Below, one piece after another: positions 8,073-17,137 of a stretch of 64,000 bases of DNA; position 1 is the stretch's first letter, and each line of letters opens with the position of its first letter. The stretch is taken from assembly GCF_900143645.1 (NCBI RefSeq), contig NZ_FRFD01000011.1, forward strand, positions 124,001-188,000, given 5' to 3'. The notes below the pieces were generated by a model. It was not told where the DNA came from and made no database searches. It saw only the letters and a list, made by a program, of their open reading frames with translations. A program made the translations under genes and the position numbers. This DNA is from Anaerocolumna xylanovorans DSM 12503. GTDB taxonomy: Bacteria; Bacillota; Clostridia; Lachnospirales; Lachnospiraceae.

Positions 8073-8615
8073 ATGGGAGACAGACGTATAAAAAAAACAA
8101 GAGATTCGATACAGTTAGCTTTTGCAAAACTCTTGACAGAAAAGAGCATGAAAGATATAACAGTTAAAAACTTATGCGAAACTGCAAACATAAATAAAAG
8201 TACCTTTTACTTGCACTACACAGACATTTATGACTGTGCAGACTGCTTAAGAGATACTATTATAGATGAGTTTTGTGTTGTTATAGATCAATTTGAGTTT
8301 GAAGATATTATTGATAAATTCGATATTTTCTTAGTGAGTTTGATAAATATGTTTGAAAAAAACCGAGCACTTTATATGCCATTTCTTAAATCGCCAAGTC
8401 TTGCATCAAGCTCTTGTAAAATGAAACAACTCATGATCGAAAAAGTATTGGATAAGGCCACTTGTATGAATCGAGAAAATATGACTCATCGATTAACGGT
8501 TTCTTTTATTATCAGTGGCTTAATTAGTTTATTAGAGCAATATGAGTTCGCAGAAATAGAATCTCAAACGATTTCAGCATTGGCGTACAAAGTAAAAAAT
8601 GGTTTTGCAAGTTAA
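8073..8615 (+). CDS. TetR/AcrR-family regulator, divergent from OYE-2
   Basis: A 180-aa TetR-type protein. The N-terminal HTH reads TRDSIQLAFAKLLTEKSMKDITVKNLCETA followed by NINKSTFYLHYTDIYD. This is the pattern of short TetR proteins with the TetR_C_8-like tail (DhaS-like) common in Bacillota. AAGGAG lies about 8 nt before the ATG. It is transcribed away from the OYE-2 gene, and two palindromes lie in the shared region, so the likely target is the OYE-2/EFR1/OYE-1 row. A terminator follows. The ligand is unknown. Confidence 0.88.
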   Translation: MGDRRIKKTRDSIQLAFAKLLTEKSMKDITVKNLCETANINKSTFYLHYTDIYDCADCLRDTIIDEFCVVIDQFEFEDIIDKFDIFLVSLINMFEKNRALYMPFLKSPSLASSSCKMKQLMIEKVLDKATCMNRENMTHRLTVSFIISGLISLLEQYEFAEIESQTISALAYKVKNGFAS

Positions 8616-8666
8616 TTCAATCATGTTATGATAACGCGACATTTTTATTTTAAATATAAAAACAGA

Positions 8667-8707
8667 CAAAGGGGGTGAATCTGAAAGAGATTGCATCCCC
8701 CCTTTTT
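8667..8707 (+). terminator. Terminator after the second tetR
   Basis: AAAGGGGGTG...CATCCCCCCTTTTT makes a GC-rich stem extended by AATCT/AGATT, ending in a T run. It lies about 50 nt past the tetR stop and may also serve the minus-strand side weakly. Confidence 0.8.
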
Positions 8708-8783
8708 GGTGTCCGGGCTAACGTTCAGTTCAGCAGCAGTTTATACTTCTGAATGAACCATATATCTTACCTCTTTATTCTGT

Positions 8784-10061
8784 TTACACTATCGTTTTAG
8801 CATGAATATTTGTTTCCACTTCTCTTTCTGACTTCAGCTTATGACCCACTTCAGGTATAGGCCGAATGGTAAAGATTCCTATAATCGGCATGAGCGCAAG
8901 GAATATGTAAAAGAAGTTCCACCCCCCAACCGAAAGAAGCAGCGGTGCTATTGCAGGCACCAGCGATTGCGGTAAGCAATTGGCGACATTCATGATTCCA
9001 AAGTCCTTTGCAGTATCCTTTTTATTGGGAAGAACGCGGGTAACCATAGCCGTATCCACCGCCATAAAGCAGCCACCGCCTATACTAATCATCACTGCTG
9101 CTGCAAAGAAGCCCGTAATGTTTGGTATAACGTACATCACAATACCGATTGTGATAATAACGCTGGAAACATAAAGGAAGACTTTTTGCTTTCTGATTTT
9201 GTCTGATAAAAAACCACCCGCAAGGCTGGCAATAGCGGTGAAAATAAAGCCGATAATCATTATTGTAGAATAAGTGGCTGTGATCTGTACCTGATTCATA
9301 TGCATGCGGTCACCCAGCATAACGGTCAGATACAGCGAACTGGCATAGCCCATCATCAGCAGGAACTTCGAGAATAAAGCCCATGTAAACTCAGGATATT
9401 TTTTGGGATTTGGGAAAACCCTGCTGAGTCTTTCACCAACGGAGATTTTATCACTCTTTTTCACGAATTCCATCTTGCCTTCTTTTATAATAAATAAACT
9501 GATAATTGGCCCGATAACGCCAATACATGCGAACGTGGTGAACTTAACTGCATCGGTGGCATTGACGATGACATTAATCAATATCATTCCTGCAGTCATA
9601 AAAACTGGTACGATAACACCAAATATACCTGACATAGTACCGCGTTTGGATTCCTCAACCTGATCGGGAATCAAAGCCGTATAAGCCGCCCAGCTGAAAT
9701 TAAAGAAAAACTGTGATGCTGACCATGCTATCACTACGCCTAAAACGGTTTTCGAGAATAAAACACACATGATACAGAATGAGCCAATCAGAGAACCCAC
9801 TAAAATCCAGAGACGGCGCCTTCCGAAAGCCACATTGCTTCGATCGCTGATGGCACCGCCAATCGGGTTGCCGATTAAAGCAAAAAATGCACTTACGCCT
9901 GCCACCAGACCATAGGATGTGGCATAACTCTTAGGGTCTATAGCCATAACCCTAAGTGGCACCAATAGTGCGGCGGTGGTCATGAACCCCATGAGCATCA
10001 GCCCATAACCAATAAAGATACCCGCGACCAATCGCGGAAAAGGTGTTTTAATTGTTTCCAT
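8784..10061 (-). CDS. Major facilitator superfamily transporter
   Basis: A 425-aa integral membrane protein with about 12 hydrophobic segments. It has a motif-A-like loop after the second helix (GGAISDRSN...FGRRRLW) and a second SDKIRKQK loop between helices 8 and 9. This style (GRRR, SDR) is seen in MFS sugar/glycoside and drug transporters of the SLC45/GPH-like type. AAAGGAG precedes the ATG at good spacing. It is followed closely upstream on the same strand by a secreted esterase and a GH3 enzyme, so a role in uptake of a released sugar or aglycone is plausible but unproven. Confidence 0.85.
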   Translation of the reverse strand: METIKTPFPRLVAGIFIGYGLMLMGFMTTAALLVPLRVMAIDPKSYATSYGLVAGVSAFFALIGNPIGGAISDRSNVAFGRRRLWILVGSLIGSFCIMCVLFSKTVLGVVIAWSASQFFFNFSWAAYTALIPDQVEESKRGTMSGIFGVIVPVFMTAGMILINVIVNATDAVKFTTFACIGVIGPIISLFIIKEGKMEFVKKSDKISVGERLSRVFPNPKKYPEFTWALFSKFLLMMGYASSLYLTVMLGDRMHMNQVQITATYSTIMIIGFIFTAIASLAGGFLSDKIRKQKVFLYVSSVIITIGIVMYVIPNITGFFAAAVMISIGGGCFMAVDTAMVTRVLPNKKDTAKDFGIMNVANCLPQSLVPAIAPLLLSVGGWNFFYIFLALMPIIGIFTIRPIPEVGHKLKSEREVETNIHAKTIV

Positions 10062-10108
10062 AAAGTTTTTCTCCTTTGTTGAGTTAACTATAGATAAAGA
10101 TATCTTTA

Positions 10109-11845
10109 TTATTGTTGTAACAAACCGCCCAAACCGCCTCCAAGTGAATCAATAAGACGTTTTACTATGTCTATTACTTTTTGAGGCTGAGATAATATAT
10201 TTCCAACTACATCCGATATCTTAAGTTCTGTGTTTACCATCTTAATATTGGTATTTGTTAAAGTAGCATCCTGGATAATTGCTTTATCCCAGCCATTGAA
10301 ACTGCACCATCTCTTCCATTCAACGGCGGTATTACTCAAGCCTTTTCCAGGATCTCCAGTACGGATAAACTTAGCAAAATAATCGATTATAGTATTAGAA
10401 AGTGCTTGAGCCCCAGGCAAGTTTTCTGTGGTAAATAAGCCACTATATGGATTAGCATCCTCAACCGGAGCATTCGCTATAAGATCTATATTACCCATAT
10501 AGAAAAATATATCCAATCCATGCATGGCTCCATATTTATATCCTTTATCTCCTGGAAGTACACTGGAGCCATCAGCCTCGATTGTGCCCCAATTGAATTC
10601 ATATGCATATACTGGCGGATAAAACCATTTTGAAGCTATATTATTGGCAATATCGTCAACTCCCATGGCTTTCCACAATAGGTTGACATGTTTTGTAACA
10701 GGACCATAAACTGTAGGATCTTTGTCAAGACCGCCCAACATAGATAGGAAAAGCTTGACTTCATCCTTGGTGCTGCCTATCATTAGAGGGACTTTATTCG
10801 GGTAAGTGCCTAATGCAAAAGCAAGGTGACCTTCAGGAACTATTACCGTACCATCCGAATAGTTTGTAGGCCATATATACATACCCATCATTGGAGAGCT
10901 TGTATATTGTTTCATCAGCTCTTCCGGAGTTTTAGACATTAAGTATGCAGATATTTGTTGTTTGCTCATACCTAACATTTTTAATTGTGCGCTGGTTGTA
11001 TCTGCAGCAAGACCATCTTGAACCAAAAGTGAAGCTATAAAATTATTCGAAGCAACCTTTGCAAGATCCATGGGTATTCCCTGTGGAATAGCACTGCGTA
11101 CTGCTGCTTTATGGAAAAGACCTTTTGCCTCTGGAGAAAGTAACAATGCAAGTGTATTAAAACCACCAGCGGACTCTCCGGATACAGTTACGTTACCAGG
11201 GTCTCCTCCAAAATTGCTAATGTTTTTATTAACCCATTTCAAAGCCTTAATAATGTCAAGCAAACCAAAGTTACCTGAATCGGTTAGTGGATCACCAGTT
11301 TTCAGAGCGTCATTGGCAAACCATCCCAGTATACCCAACCTGTAATTTATTGTTACGACTATAGCATTCGCTTTATGCGCAAGATTATCTCCCCAGTATA
11401 TTGGATTACTGCTTGAACCGTAAGTATTAGCCCCTCCATATATTTCAACAACTACAGGTAAATTTGTTTCTGTTGTATCTGGGCGCCAAACATTTAAGTA
11501 GAGGCAGTCCTCGGATCCAGCTATTTGATTTCCCGTACCACATTGCACTGATGAGTTGCCAAATGAAGTGGTGTTTTTTATGCCTGTCCAAGGTGTCGGT
11601 TCTTGCGGCGCTTTCCAGCGAAGATCACCCGCAGGAGGGGTTGCATAAGGGATACCTCTCCACACAAGTGTATTGTTAGAATCTGTTGTACCTTCAATAG
11701 TTCCGGCAGTTGTTTGTCTGATTAGTTTAGAATCACCTGTGTCTTCAGCAGATGCAACGGCATTCAAATCCAAAAATGAAAAGACGAATAGTATAAGTAT
11801 AACAATAGAAGTAATTTTACATAATATCGATTTCTTTTTATACAT
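10109..11845 (-). CDS. Secreted carboxylesterase, type B
   Basis: About 578 aa, with an N-terminal signal peptide (KKKSILCK, then a hydrophobic ITSIVILILFVFSF core). It carries the carboxylesterase-B fold: RGIPYATPP, EDCLYLNVWRP, the nucleophile elbow VSGESAGG, the acidic residue in STKDEV, and the catalytic His in YGAMHGLDIFF. It hydrolyses carboxylic esters, probably outside the cell. The ATG at 11845 has GGAGG 9 nt upstream and is preferred over an ATG 10 codons earlier. The Gly-rich C-terminus (SLGGGLGGLLQQ) is unusual. It lies between an MFS gene and a GH3 gene, possibly one catabolic unit. Confidence 0.9.
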   Translation of the reverse strand: MYKKKSILCKITSIVILILFVFSFLDLNAVASAEDTGDSKLIRQTTAGTIEGTTDSNNTLVWRGIPYATPPAGDLRWKAPQEPTPWTGIKNTTSFGNSSVQCGTGNQIAGSEDCLYLNVWRPDTTETNLPVVVEIYGGANTYGSSSNPIYWGDNLAHKANAIVVTINYRLGILGWFANDALKTGDPLTDSGNFGLLDIIKALKWVNKNISNFGGDPGNVTVSGESAGGFNTLALLLSPEAKGLFHKAAVRSAIPQGIPMDLAKVASNNFIASLLVQDGLAADTTSAQLKMLGMSKQQISAYLMSKTPEELMKQYTSSPMMGMYIWPTNYSDGTVIVPEGHLAFALGTYPNKVPLMIGSTKDEVKLFLSMLGGLDKDPTVYGPVTKHVNLLWKAMGVDDIANNIASKWFYPPVYAYEFNWGTIEADGSSVLPGDKGYKYGAMHGLDIFFYMGNIDLIANAPVEDANPYSGLFTTENLPGAQALSNTIIDYFAKFIRTGDPGKGLSNTAVEWKRWCSFNGWDKAIIQDATLTNTNIKMVNTELKISDVVGNILSQPQKVIDIVKRLIDSLGGGLGGLLQQ

Positions 11846-12021
11846 AATCTCAATCCTCCACTCTATTTTTTTCATACGGTCAAGTTATGGTTTTCTTTGC
11901 TATATGTCCTAAGCTGGTTAAGCATCATCAAAATAGACCATATCCATATTTATCTCACCATCCTTTCGATTAGAGTATTATGTCAAATTCATCTAGTTAA
12001 TAAGTCCCGTTCTCTATTTAA

Positions 12022-12085
12022 CTATATTGAGTCATTAACCTTCTTGGGATAAACCTTACTTGGCTTCCGGTAAAGGCTGGTACTG
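12022..12085 (-). pseudogene. Orphan 3' end of an SDR gene like the one at 17138-18652
   Basis: Immediately downstream of the GH3 stop lies a short stretch encoding PSKVYPKKVND.. and a stop. It matches the last 14 codons of the 504-aa SDR gene 5 kb away (PSKVYPKKVNELEYT). The DNA match spans about 35 bp with few changes. Just before it YQPLPE can be read in another frame, suggesting a one-base shift. No other part of the gene is present. Confidence 0.65.
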
Positions 12086-12089
12086 TGTT

Positions 12090-14528
12090 TTATTTTTTCA
12101 TCAACCCACGGATTCCCTTTAGGATATGCCCATTCATTATATCTATGAGTCCCTTAACCATTCTAACTGATAACTTACCTTGTGACAGCATACCCAGCTG
12201 ACGCAGGGGCATATCTACTGCCATTTCCTGTATCATCTTTACAATGTCACTTGAATTACCTTCGCCCCCTTCGAACATTTGCATTGTCGACTTTTCTATT
12301 TGCTTATTCATCATACGTCCAATCCAATGAACCCTTATTTCTCCCAGCGTAGAATTGAGCGTAAAGGGTCTTGGGCTGCGCTCTTGTGGTACTTTTCTTC
12401 CTAAAACTGCCTCAAATTGTTCTTTTGGAATATCATAAGTTCCTGGTTGTAAAAGACTGTAATAGCCCGGTGCTGCTGCACGATAATCAGGTATTGCTCC
12501 CTCTTGTCTGCTTTCAATGGTAACCGTATCATGCAATCGTATATCTCTTGATGATGCACCAATTTCAATCCTGTAATCACCACTTTCCACAAACCAGTCT
12601 TTCACATTAACGTTATAGTAAGCAAATGCACGCCTTTCCAATGTAAACGTAACGGTTTTACTTTCATCTATCTGCAATTCCACTTTTGCAAAATCTCTAA
12701 GTTCACGAACAGGCTTAAAAACAGTACTTTCCGGTGCTGAAATATACAGCTGAACGATTTCCTTTCCCGCCCACTTTCCGGTATTGGTAACTACCAGCTC
12801 TACTTGAAGTGTATCTCTGTCTCCCATCTTCTTTGCACTAAGCTTTAATCCCGAATAGGTAAATGCTGTATAGGAAAGTCCATGTCCAAACGGATACATC
12901 ACTTGTTTTTGCGCTTTATCATAGTATCGATATCCTACATAGATACTTTCCCGGTATTCAATATTACCTCCTGTACCAAAATGAGTGATACTAGGGGTAT
13001 CAGTAAGTGATAACGGATAGGTTTCTGCCAGTTTGCCGCAGGGACAATAATCCCCAAAAAGCAGATCATATGCGGCGTAACCACTGTTTTGTCCGGAAAG
13101 ATTCATCAAAAGTATGGAATCCACTTTGTCACGCCACGGAATATTTACAACTCCCCCTGCACTTATGACAGCTACTATCTTTTTCCCTGTAGCAATGAGT
13201 TCTTCTATCAATCCAGTATGTGCCTTTGGCATATTTAAATGAGTGCGGTCAAATCCCTCACTTTCATAGCTATCCGGTAAACCGACAAAAGCAAATATCA
13301 CATCTGCTTCTTTTGCTACTCCGATTGCTTCGGTAATCAACGCTTCATTCGGTTCATCACTCGCGGACGAATAACCTGGTGCAAAAGAATAGCTTATATT
13401 TTCCGCATCAAAGGCATCGGTTACAGAAGTAATCCGGATTGGAGAAATCCTTGAACTTCCTGCCCCTTGATAACGAGGAACTTTGGCAAATTCACCAATT
13501 AAAGCAATCTTTTTATGCTTGTCTGCCGGCAGGGCATTTCCTAACTTCAGCAGCGCTGCACTTTCACGTGCAATGCGCCTTGCCAATTCATTATGTACTT
13601 CGGCATCATAAGGTGTTGTTTGTGTTTTCTCTGCCTGTAGTGCGATAGCCGTCATACGAACTGCACAAAGATCAACCAGCTTTTCCTCCAATTTCCCTGC
13701 TCGAACCATATCAACAATCAATTGGTCCGAAGCTCCATCAAAAGCCGGCATCTCCAAATCCAGTCCTGCCAAGATACCTTCCGCCCTGTCATTCATCGCT
13801 CCCCAGTCAGTCATAATGGCTCCGCCAAACCCCCATTCACCGCGGGGAATGTCTGTCATAAGACGCTTGTGTCCTGAAGCATAAATATCGTTAATCTTAT
13901 TATACGAACACATCAATGTCCAAGGTTGTGCTTTCTTTATCGCTATTTCAAATCCGGTAAGATATATTTCCCGGAGTGCCCGCTCATCAATTACCGAATT
14001 TGAGACAAGACGCGCTTTTTCCTGATTGTTTGCAAGATAATGCTTCAGGCTGGCACCTATGTTATTACTCTGTATTCCACTAATGAGCGCCGCAGCCATT
14101 TCTCCCGTCAGAAGCGGATCTTCTGAAAAGTATTCAAAGTTACGGCCGCAAAGCGGACTTCGCTTTATATTGGCTCCCGGCCCCAGAATTACAGCAACCT
14201 CCTCTTGTACACATTCCTCTCCAAGTGCCATACCCATTTCGTATAATAGATCACGGTCAAAGCTGCAGGCTGTTGCTACAGCCGTCGGGAAACAGGTCGC
14301 TAATACCGAATTATTTATACCCAGGTGATCAGAATCTCCTGCTTGTTTGCGTAAACCGTGGGGGCCATCCGTTACCATCATTGATTTTATTCCAAGTCGT
14401 TCTATTCCTTTTGTATGCCAGAAATCCTTTCCCGAACAAAGACTGGCTTTTTCTTCGAGAGACATCTGCTCTACAAGTTCCTTTGCTTTAGGTAAAACAC
14501 TTTTTAACGTATGATTGCCTTTTTCCAT
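12090..14528 (-). CDS. Glycoside hydrolase family 3 (beta-glucosidase-like)
   Basis: A GH3 enzyme of about 812 aa. The N-terminal barrel has KSMMVTDGPHGLR, the KHYLANNQE motif and the nucleophile segment AIMTDWGAMND (Asp near residue 241). The alpha/beta sandwich follows, then a fibronectin-III-like domain (VTNTGKWAGKEIVQLY). A C-terminal extension of about 110 aa with a helical end (MPLRQLG...GLMKK) is typical of clostridial cytosolic members. There is no signal peptide, so it probably acts on imported oligosaccharides or glycosides. The start at 14528 has GGAG close upstream; a reading 10 codons longer is possible. Confidence 0.9.
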   Translation of the reverse strand: MEKGNHTLKSVLPKAKELVEQMSLEEKASLCSGKDFWHTKGIERLGIKSMMVTDGPHGLRKQAGDSDHLGINNSVLATCFPTAVATACSFDRDLLYEMGMALGEECVQEEVAVILGPGANIKRSPLCGRNFEYFSEDPLLTGEMAAALISGIQSNNIGASLKHYLANNQEKARLVSNSVIDERALREIYLTGFEIAIKKAQPWTLMCSYNKINDIYASGHKRLMTDIPRGEWGFGGAIMTDWGAMNDRAEGILAGLDLEMPAFDGASDQLIVDMVRAGKLEEKLVDLCAVRMTAIALQAEKTQTTPYDAEVHNELARRIARESAALLKLGNALPADKHKKIALIGEFAKVPRYQGAGSSRISPIRITSVTDAFDAENISYSFAPGYSSASDEPNEALITEAIGVAKEADVIFAFVGLPDSYESEGFDRTHLNMPKAHTGLIEELIATGKKIVAVISAGGVVNIPWRDKVDSILLMNLSGQNSGYAAYDLLFGDYCPCGKLAETYPLSLTDTPSITHFGTGGNIEYRESIYVGYRYYDKAQKQVMYPFGHGLSYTAFTYSGLKLSAKKMGDRDTLQVELVVTNTGKWAGKEIVQLYISAPESTVFKPVRELRDFAKVELQIDESKTVTFTLERRAFAYYNVNVKDWFVESGDYRIEIGASSRDIRLHDTVTIESRQEGAIPDYRAAAPGYYSLLQPGTYDIPKEQFEAVLGRKVPQERSPRPFTLNSTLGEIRVHWIGRMMNKQIEKSTMQMFEGGEGNSSDIVKMIQEMAVDMPLRQLGMLSQGKLSVRMVKGLIDIMNGHILKGIRGLMKK

Positions 14529-14591
14529 GCAAACTCCTATCTGCGCTCCTTTGCGCAATTACTAACTTCCGATTGCCTTCTGATTTTCAAA

Positions 14592-15719
14592 CTATAAAAT
14601 TTCTTTCATATAAGAAGCAATTTCTTTCATGCAGTCTTCAGCCTGTGGTATTACTCCGATTTGATCTGCAAACCCATGCCCTATTCCGCGATATATTATT
14701 GTCTTTATTTTTCTTCCGGCTTTTGCAAATGTCCTGGCATAAGCAAAATCCTCAAATACTAAGAAATCATGTTCTCCAAAAATCAATAAAACAGGAGGTA
14801 AATCATGCATATCATCCAATAATGGAGATGCATAGATATGGTCTGAATTTAAGTTCCCTTGCAAATAGACCTGCTCCAGCATATTGATGTCACCACCGCC
14901 ATCCAACAGACTGTTCATCATAGACAACGTAGCATCTAAAACTTTCCCATGCTTTTTACTGCGCTGATATTTACTTAAATCCACACCTTGATAAAATTCC
15001 GTTTTCTTTCCCGAAATGTTGACTGCAGGATAGATTAGTACCTGAAGTTTTACCATTCCGGTTTTTTCTTCCCTGTCGCGCAAGGTAACTGCTGCTGCCA
15101 AATTCCCACCGGCACTGTCTCCGGATACTGCCATTTTATTTTTATCAGCACCAAATTTTTCCGCGTTGTCATATGCCCACTTTGTCGCAAAGAAACAATC
15201 ATCAAAAGGCTGTGGATAGTGATTTTCCGGACATAGACGATAATCAACATTAAAGGCTGCACAATCAATATTCTGTACCAGAACTTTGCACATCTGTTCT
15301 ACAACATCGGCAGAACCACCGAAAAATCCACCACCGTGATAGTAAGCAAACATTGGTAAATTTGTGCCGGCGTTTGTTCTTTTATACACTCGAACCGGTA
15401 CTTGATAACCATCTGCGCTGTTTACATTAAAATATTGTGTGGTAACCCCCTCTTCAACCAGCTGGATTCCCTTATACTCATTAAACATCTTTCGCATAGG
15501 CCTTATTCTTTCCAAAATACTTTGATTCTTTTTTGGCTTTGGCATAAACTTTACCAGCATGGCAACGTTCTTCATGGATTTATAAAGCCGTGGATCCATA
15601 TCTCCCGGTTCTCCGCCTTCTGGAATGGGCTTGACCAATACTTTAATACCATTTACTACTTCCTCTTTTTCATTTTGTTTTAGTGCTTCTAAAAGTTTCT
15701 CATGATATTTTCTTTTCAT
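14592..15719 (-). CDS. Alpha/beta hydrolase, hormone-sensitive-lipase-like
   Basis: A 375-aa cytosolic esterase/lipase of the HSL (alpha/beta hydrolase fold-3) type. The oxyanion motif YYHGGGFFGGS lies near residue 128, the nucleophile elbow VSGDSAGGN near 200, an Asp in FGEHDFLVF and the catalytic His in GIGHGFAD. The N-terminal ~85 residues form a helical cap. It precedes the GH3 gene by 63 bp on the same strand and is probably in its operon, possibly removing acyl groups from glycosides. It is divergent from an AraC gene that is a likely regulator. Confidence 0.9.
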   Translation of the reverse strand: MKRKYHEKLLEALKQNEKEEVVNGIKVLVKPIPEGGEPGDMDPRLYKSMKNVAMLVKFMPKPKKNQSILERIRPMRKMFNEYKGIQLVEEGVTTQYFNVNSADGYQVPVRVYKRTNAGTNLPMFAYYHGGGFFGGSADVVEQMCKVLVQNIDCAAFNVDYRLCPENHYPQPFDDCFFATKWAYDNAEKFGADKNKMAVSGDSAGGNLAAAVTLRDREEKTGMVKLQVLIYPAVNISGKKTEFYQGVDLSKYQRSKKHGKVLDATLSMMNSLLDGGGDINMLEQVYLQGNLNSDHIYASPLLDDMHDLPPVLLIFGEHDFLVFEDFAYARTFAKAGRKIKTIIYRGIGHGFADQIGVIPQAEDCMKEIASYMKEIL

Positions 15720-15884
15720 ATAGTCTGTTCCTCCTTTTCTGCTCTGCTATCCATTTTGGGTTAAATATTATTACAGCGATATATTTACTTAATCATATTT
15801 TATATGTTAAAATAATTCTTGTATTTCAAAATTGTTCTACAAATTATATAAAAAGTCCAAATCTGAGAAAGCGGGGGAATATAC

Positions 15885-17096
15885 ATGAATTTGAATAAAT
15901 TAGAATATTTAAGTAAAGCACTTGCCAAATCCACAAGTGCTTCTGTCCGACTTTACCAAAAAGAAAATCAAGTCTACTACTATTCGGTATATCCCATGAA
16001 CCCGGATCCTTTTCTGCTTTATGAGAAAGATATGCTACAGTCTGAGCAAACTGCCGGTATCATTACTACTGACTTATTTCAATTCTATGGTTATGTTTCT
16101 TTGGATGGTGATTATCGGCTTGTGATAGGGCCTTCTTCCATTTTAGTGAAAGATAAAAATAAATTGGATAACCTTTTATTTTTATTAGATGTAAAAGAAA
16201 AATATCAGGAAGAATATATTGGTAAACTAGAGTGCGCTCCCTCTATTTCTGCCGAACGGATAGGATGGCTCCTTTCCTTTATTGCTTCCACGCTCAATAA
16301 AGATCCTCTTTTTGTAGAAGACGTATTTGTACAAACCAATTCAGAGAATCATCAACATGAGTTCATGAATAGCAGTGTACAGAATACACTGACTTTCTCT
16401 GATGAAAAAGAATCCAGTGCCCTTGTTGTAGATAACTATCAAAATGAAAAAATGCTATTGTTCTATGTAAAAAATGGCCAGTATGAAACCTTAAAAGAAT
16501 TATTAAGTGCCTATCCAAAAATAAAGGCCGGAACAATGGCCAATGATACCTTGCGCCAACTTAAGAACATGGGAATTTGCTGTACTACCGGGGCTTCCCG
16601 TGCCTCAATTGAAGGGGGATTAAATGTCCAGACTGCACTTCATTTATCGGATTTGTATATTCAAAAGTTTGAAATGCTTCGTGACTCCGCACTCATATAC
16701 CAATTAATCAGGCAAATGTTATTAGATTTTACCGAACGTACAAACCAGGCAAAATATAATTGCAATAACTCCTCTAAATTATTTATAAGATGTGCAAATT
16801 ATGTTTCCGAAAATTTATTTAGCAATATCAAAGTGGAAGAAATGGCTGCCGAATTCGGCATGTCCCGTTCCCGTTTGTGTAATCAGTTTCATGAGCGAAC
16901 CGGTGTTACCTTAACACAATATATTTTGCAGCAAAAAATTTTGGAATCTCAGCGTTTATTGCAGTTTACTAACAAAAGTATTTCTGAAATTGCATTACAT
17001 CTGGCTTTTTCCTCGCAGAGCCATTTTCAAACAGTGTTTAAAAAATATACCGATATAACCCCAAACAGATTTCGAGATGCTAAATCAGATTTATAA
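15885..17096 (+). CDS. AraC-family transcriptional regulator
   Basis: A 403-aa protein with a C-terminal AraC double HTH (residues ~298-400): IKVEEMAAEFGMSRSRLCNQF, then KSISEIALHLAFSSQSHFQTVFKKYTDITPNRFR. The N-terminal 280 residues are an unassigned sensor region found in many clostridial AraC proteins near glycosidase genes. It is divergently transcribed from the HSL-like hydrolase and GH3 genes, the most likely targets. A GC-rich purine stretch (AGCGGGGG) lies about 10 nt before the ATG. Confidence 0.9.
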   Translation: MNLNKLEYLSKALAKSTSASVRLYQKENQVYYYSVYPMNPDPFLLYEKDMLQSEQTAGIITTDLFQFYGYVSLDGDYRLVIGPSSILVKDKNKLDNLLFLLDVKEKYQEEYIGKLECAPSISAERIGWLLSFIASTLNKDPLFVEDVFVQTNSENHQHEFMNSSVQNTLTFSDEKESSALVVDNYQNEKMLLFYVKNGQYETLKELLSAYPKIKAGTMANDTLRQLKNMGICCTTGASRASIEGGLNVQTALHLSDLYIQKFEMLRDSALIYQLIRQMLLDFTERTNQAKYNCNNSSKLFIRCANYVSENLFSNIKVEEMAAEFGMSRSRLCNQFHERTGVTLTQYILQQKILESQRLLQFTNKSISEIALHLAFSSQSHFQTVFKKYTDITPNRFRDAKSDL

Positions 17097-17137
17097 TTGC
17101 TTAGGATTTGTTATTTATAAACTTTCACACTCTCTAT

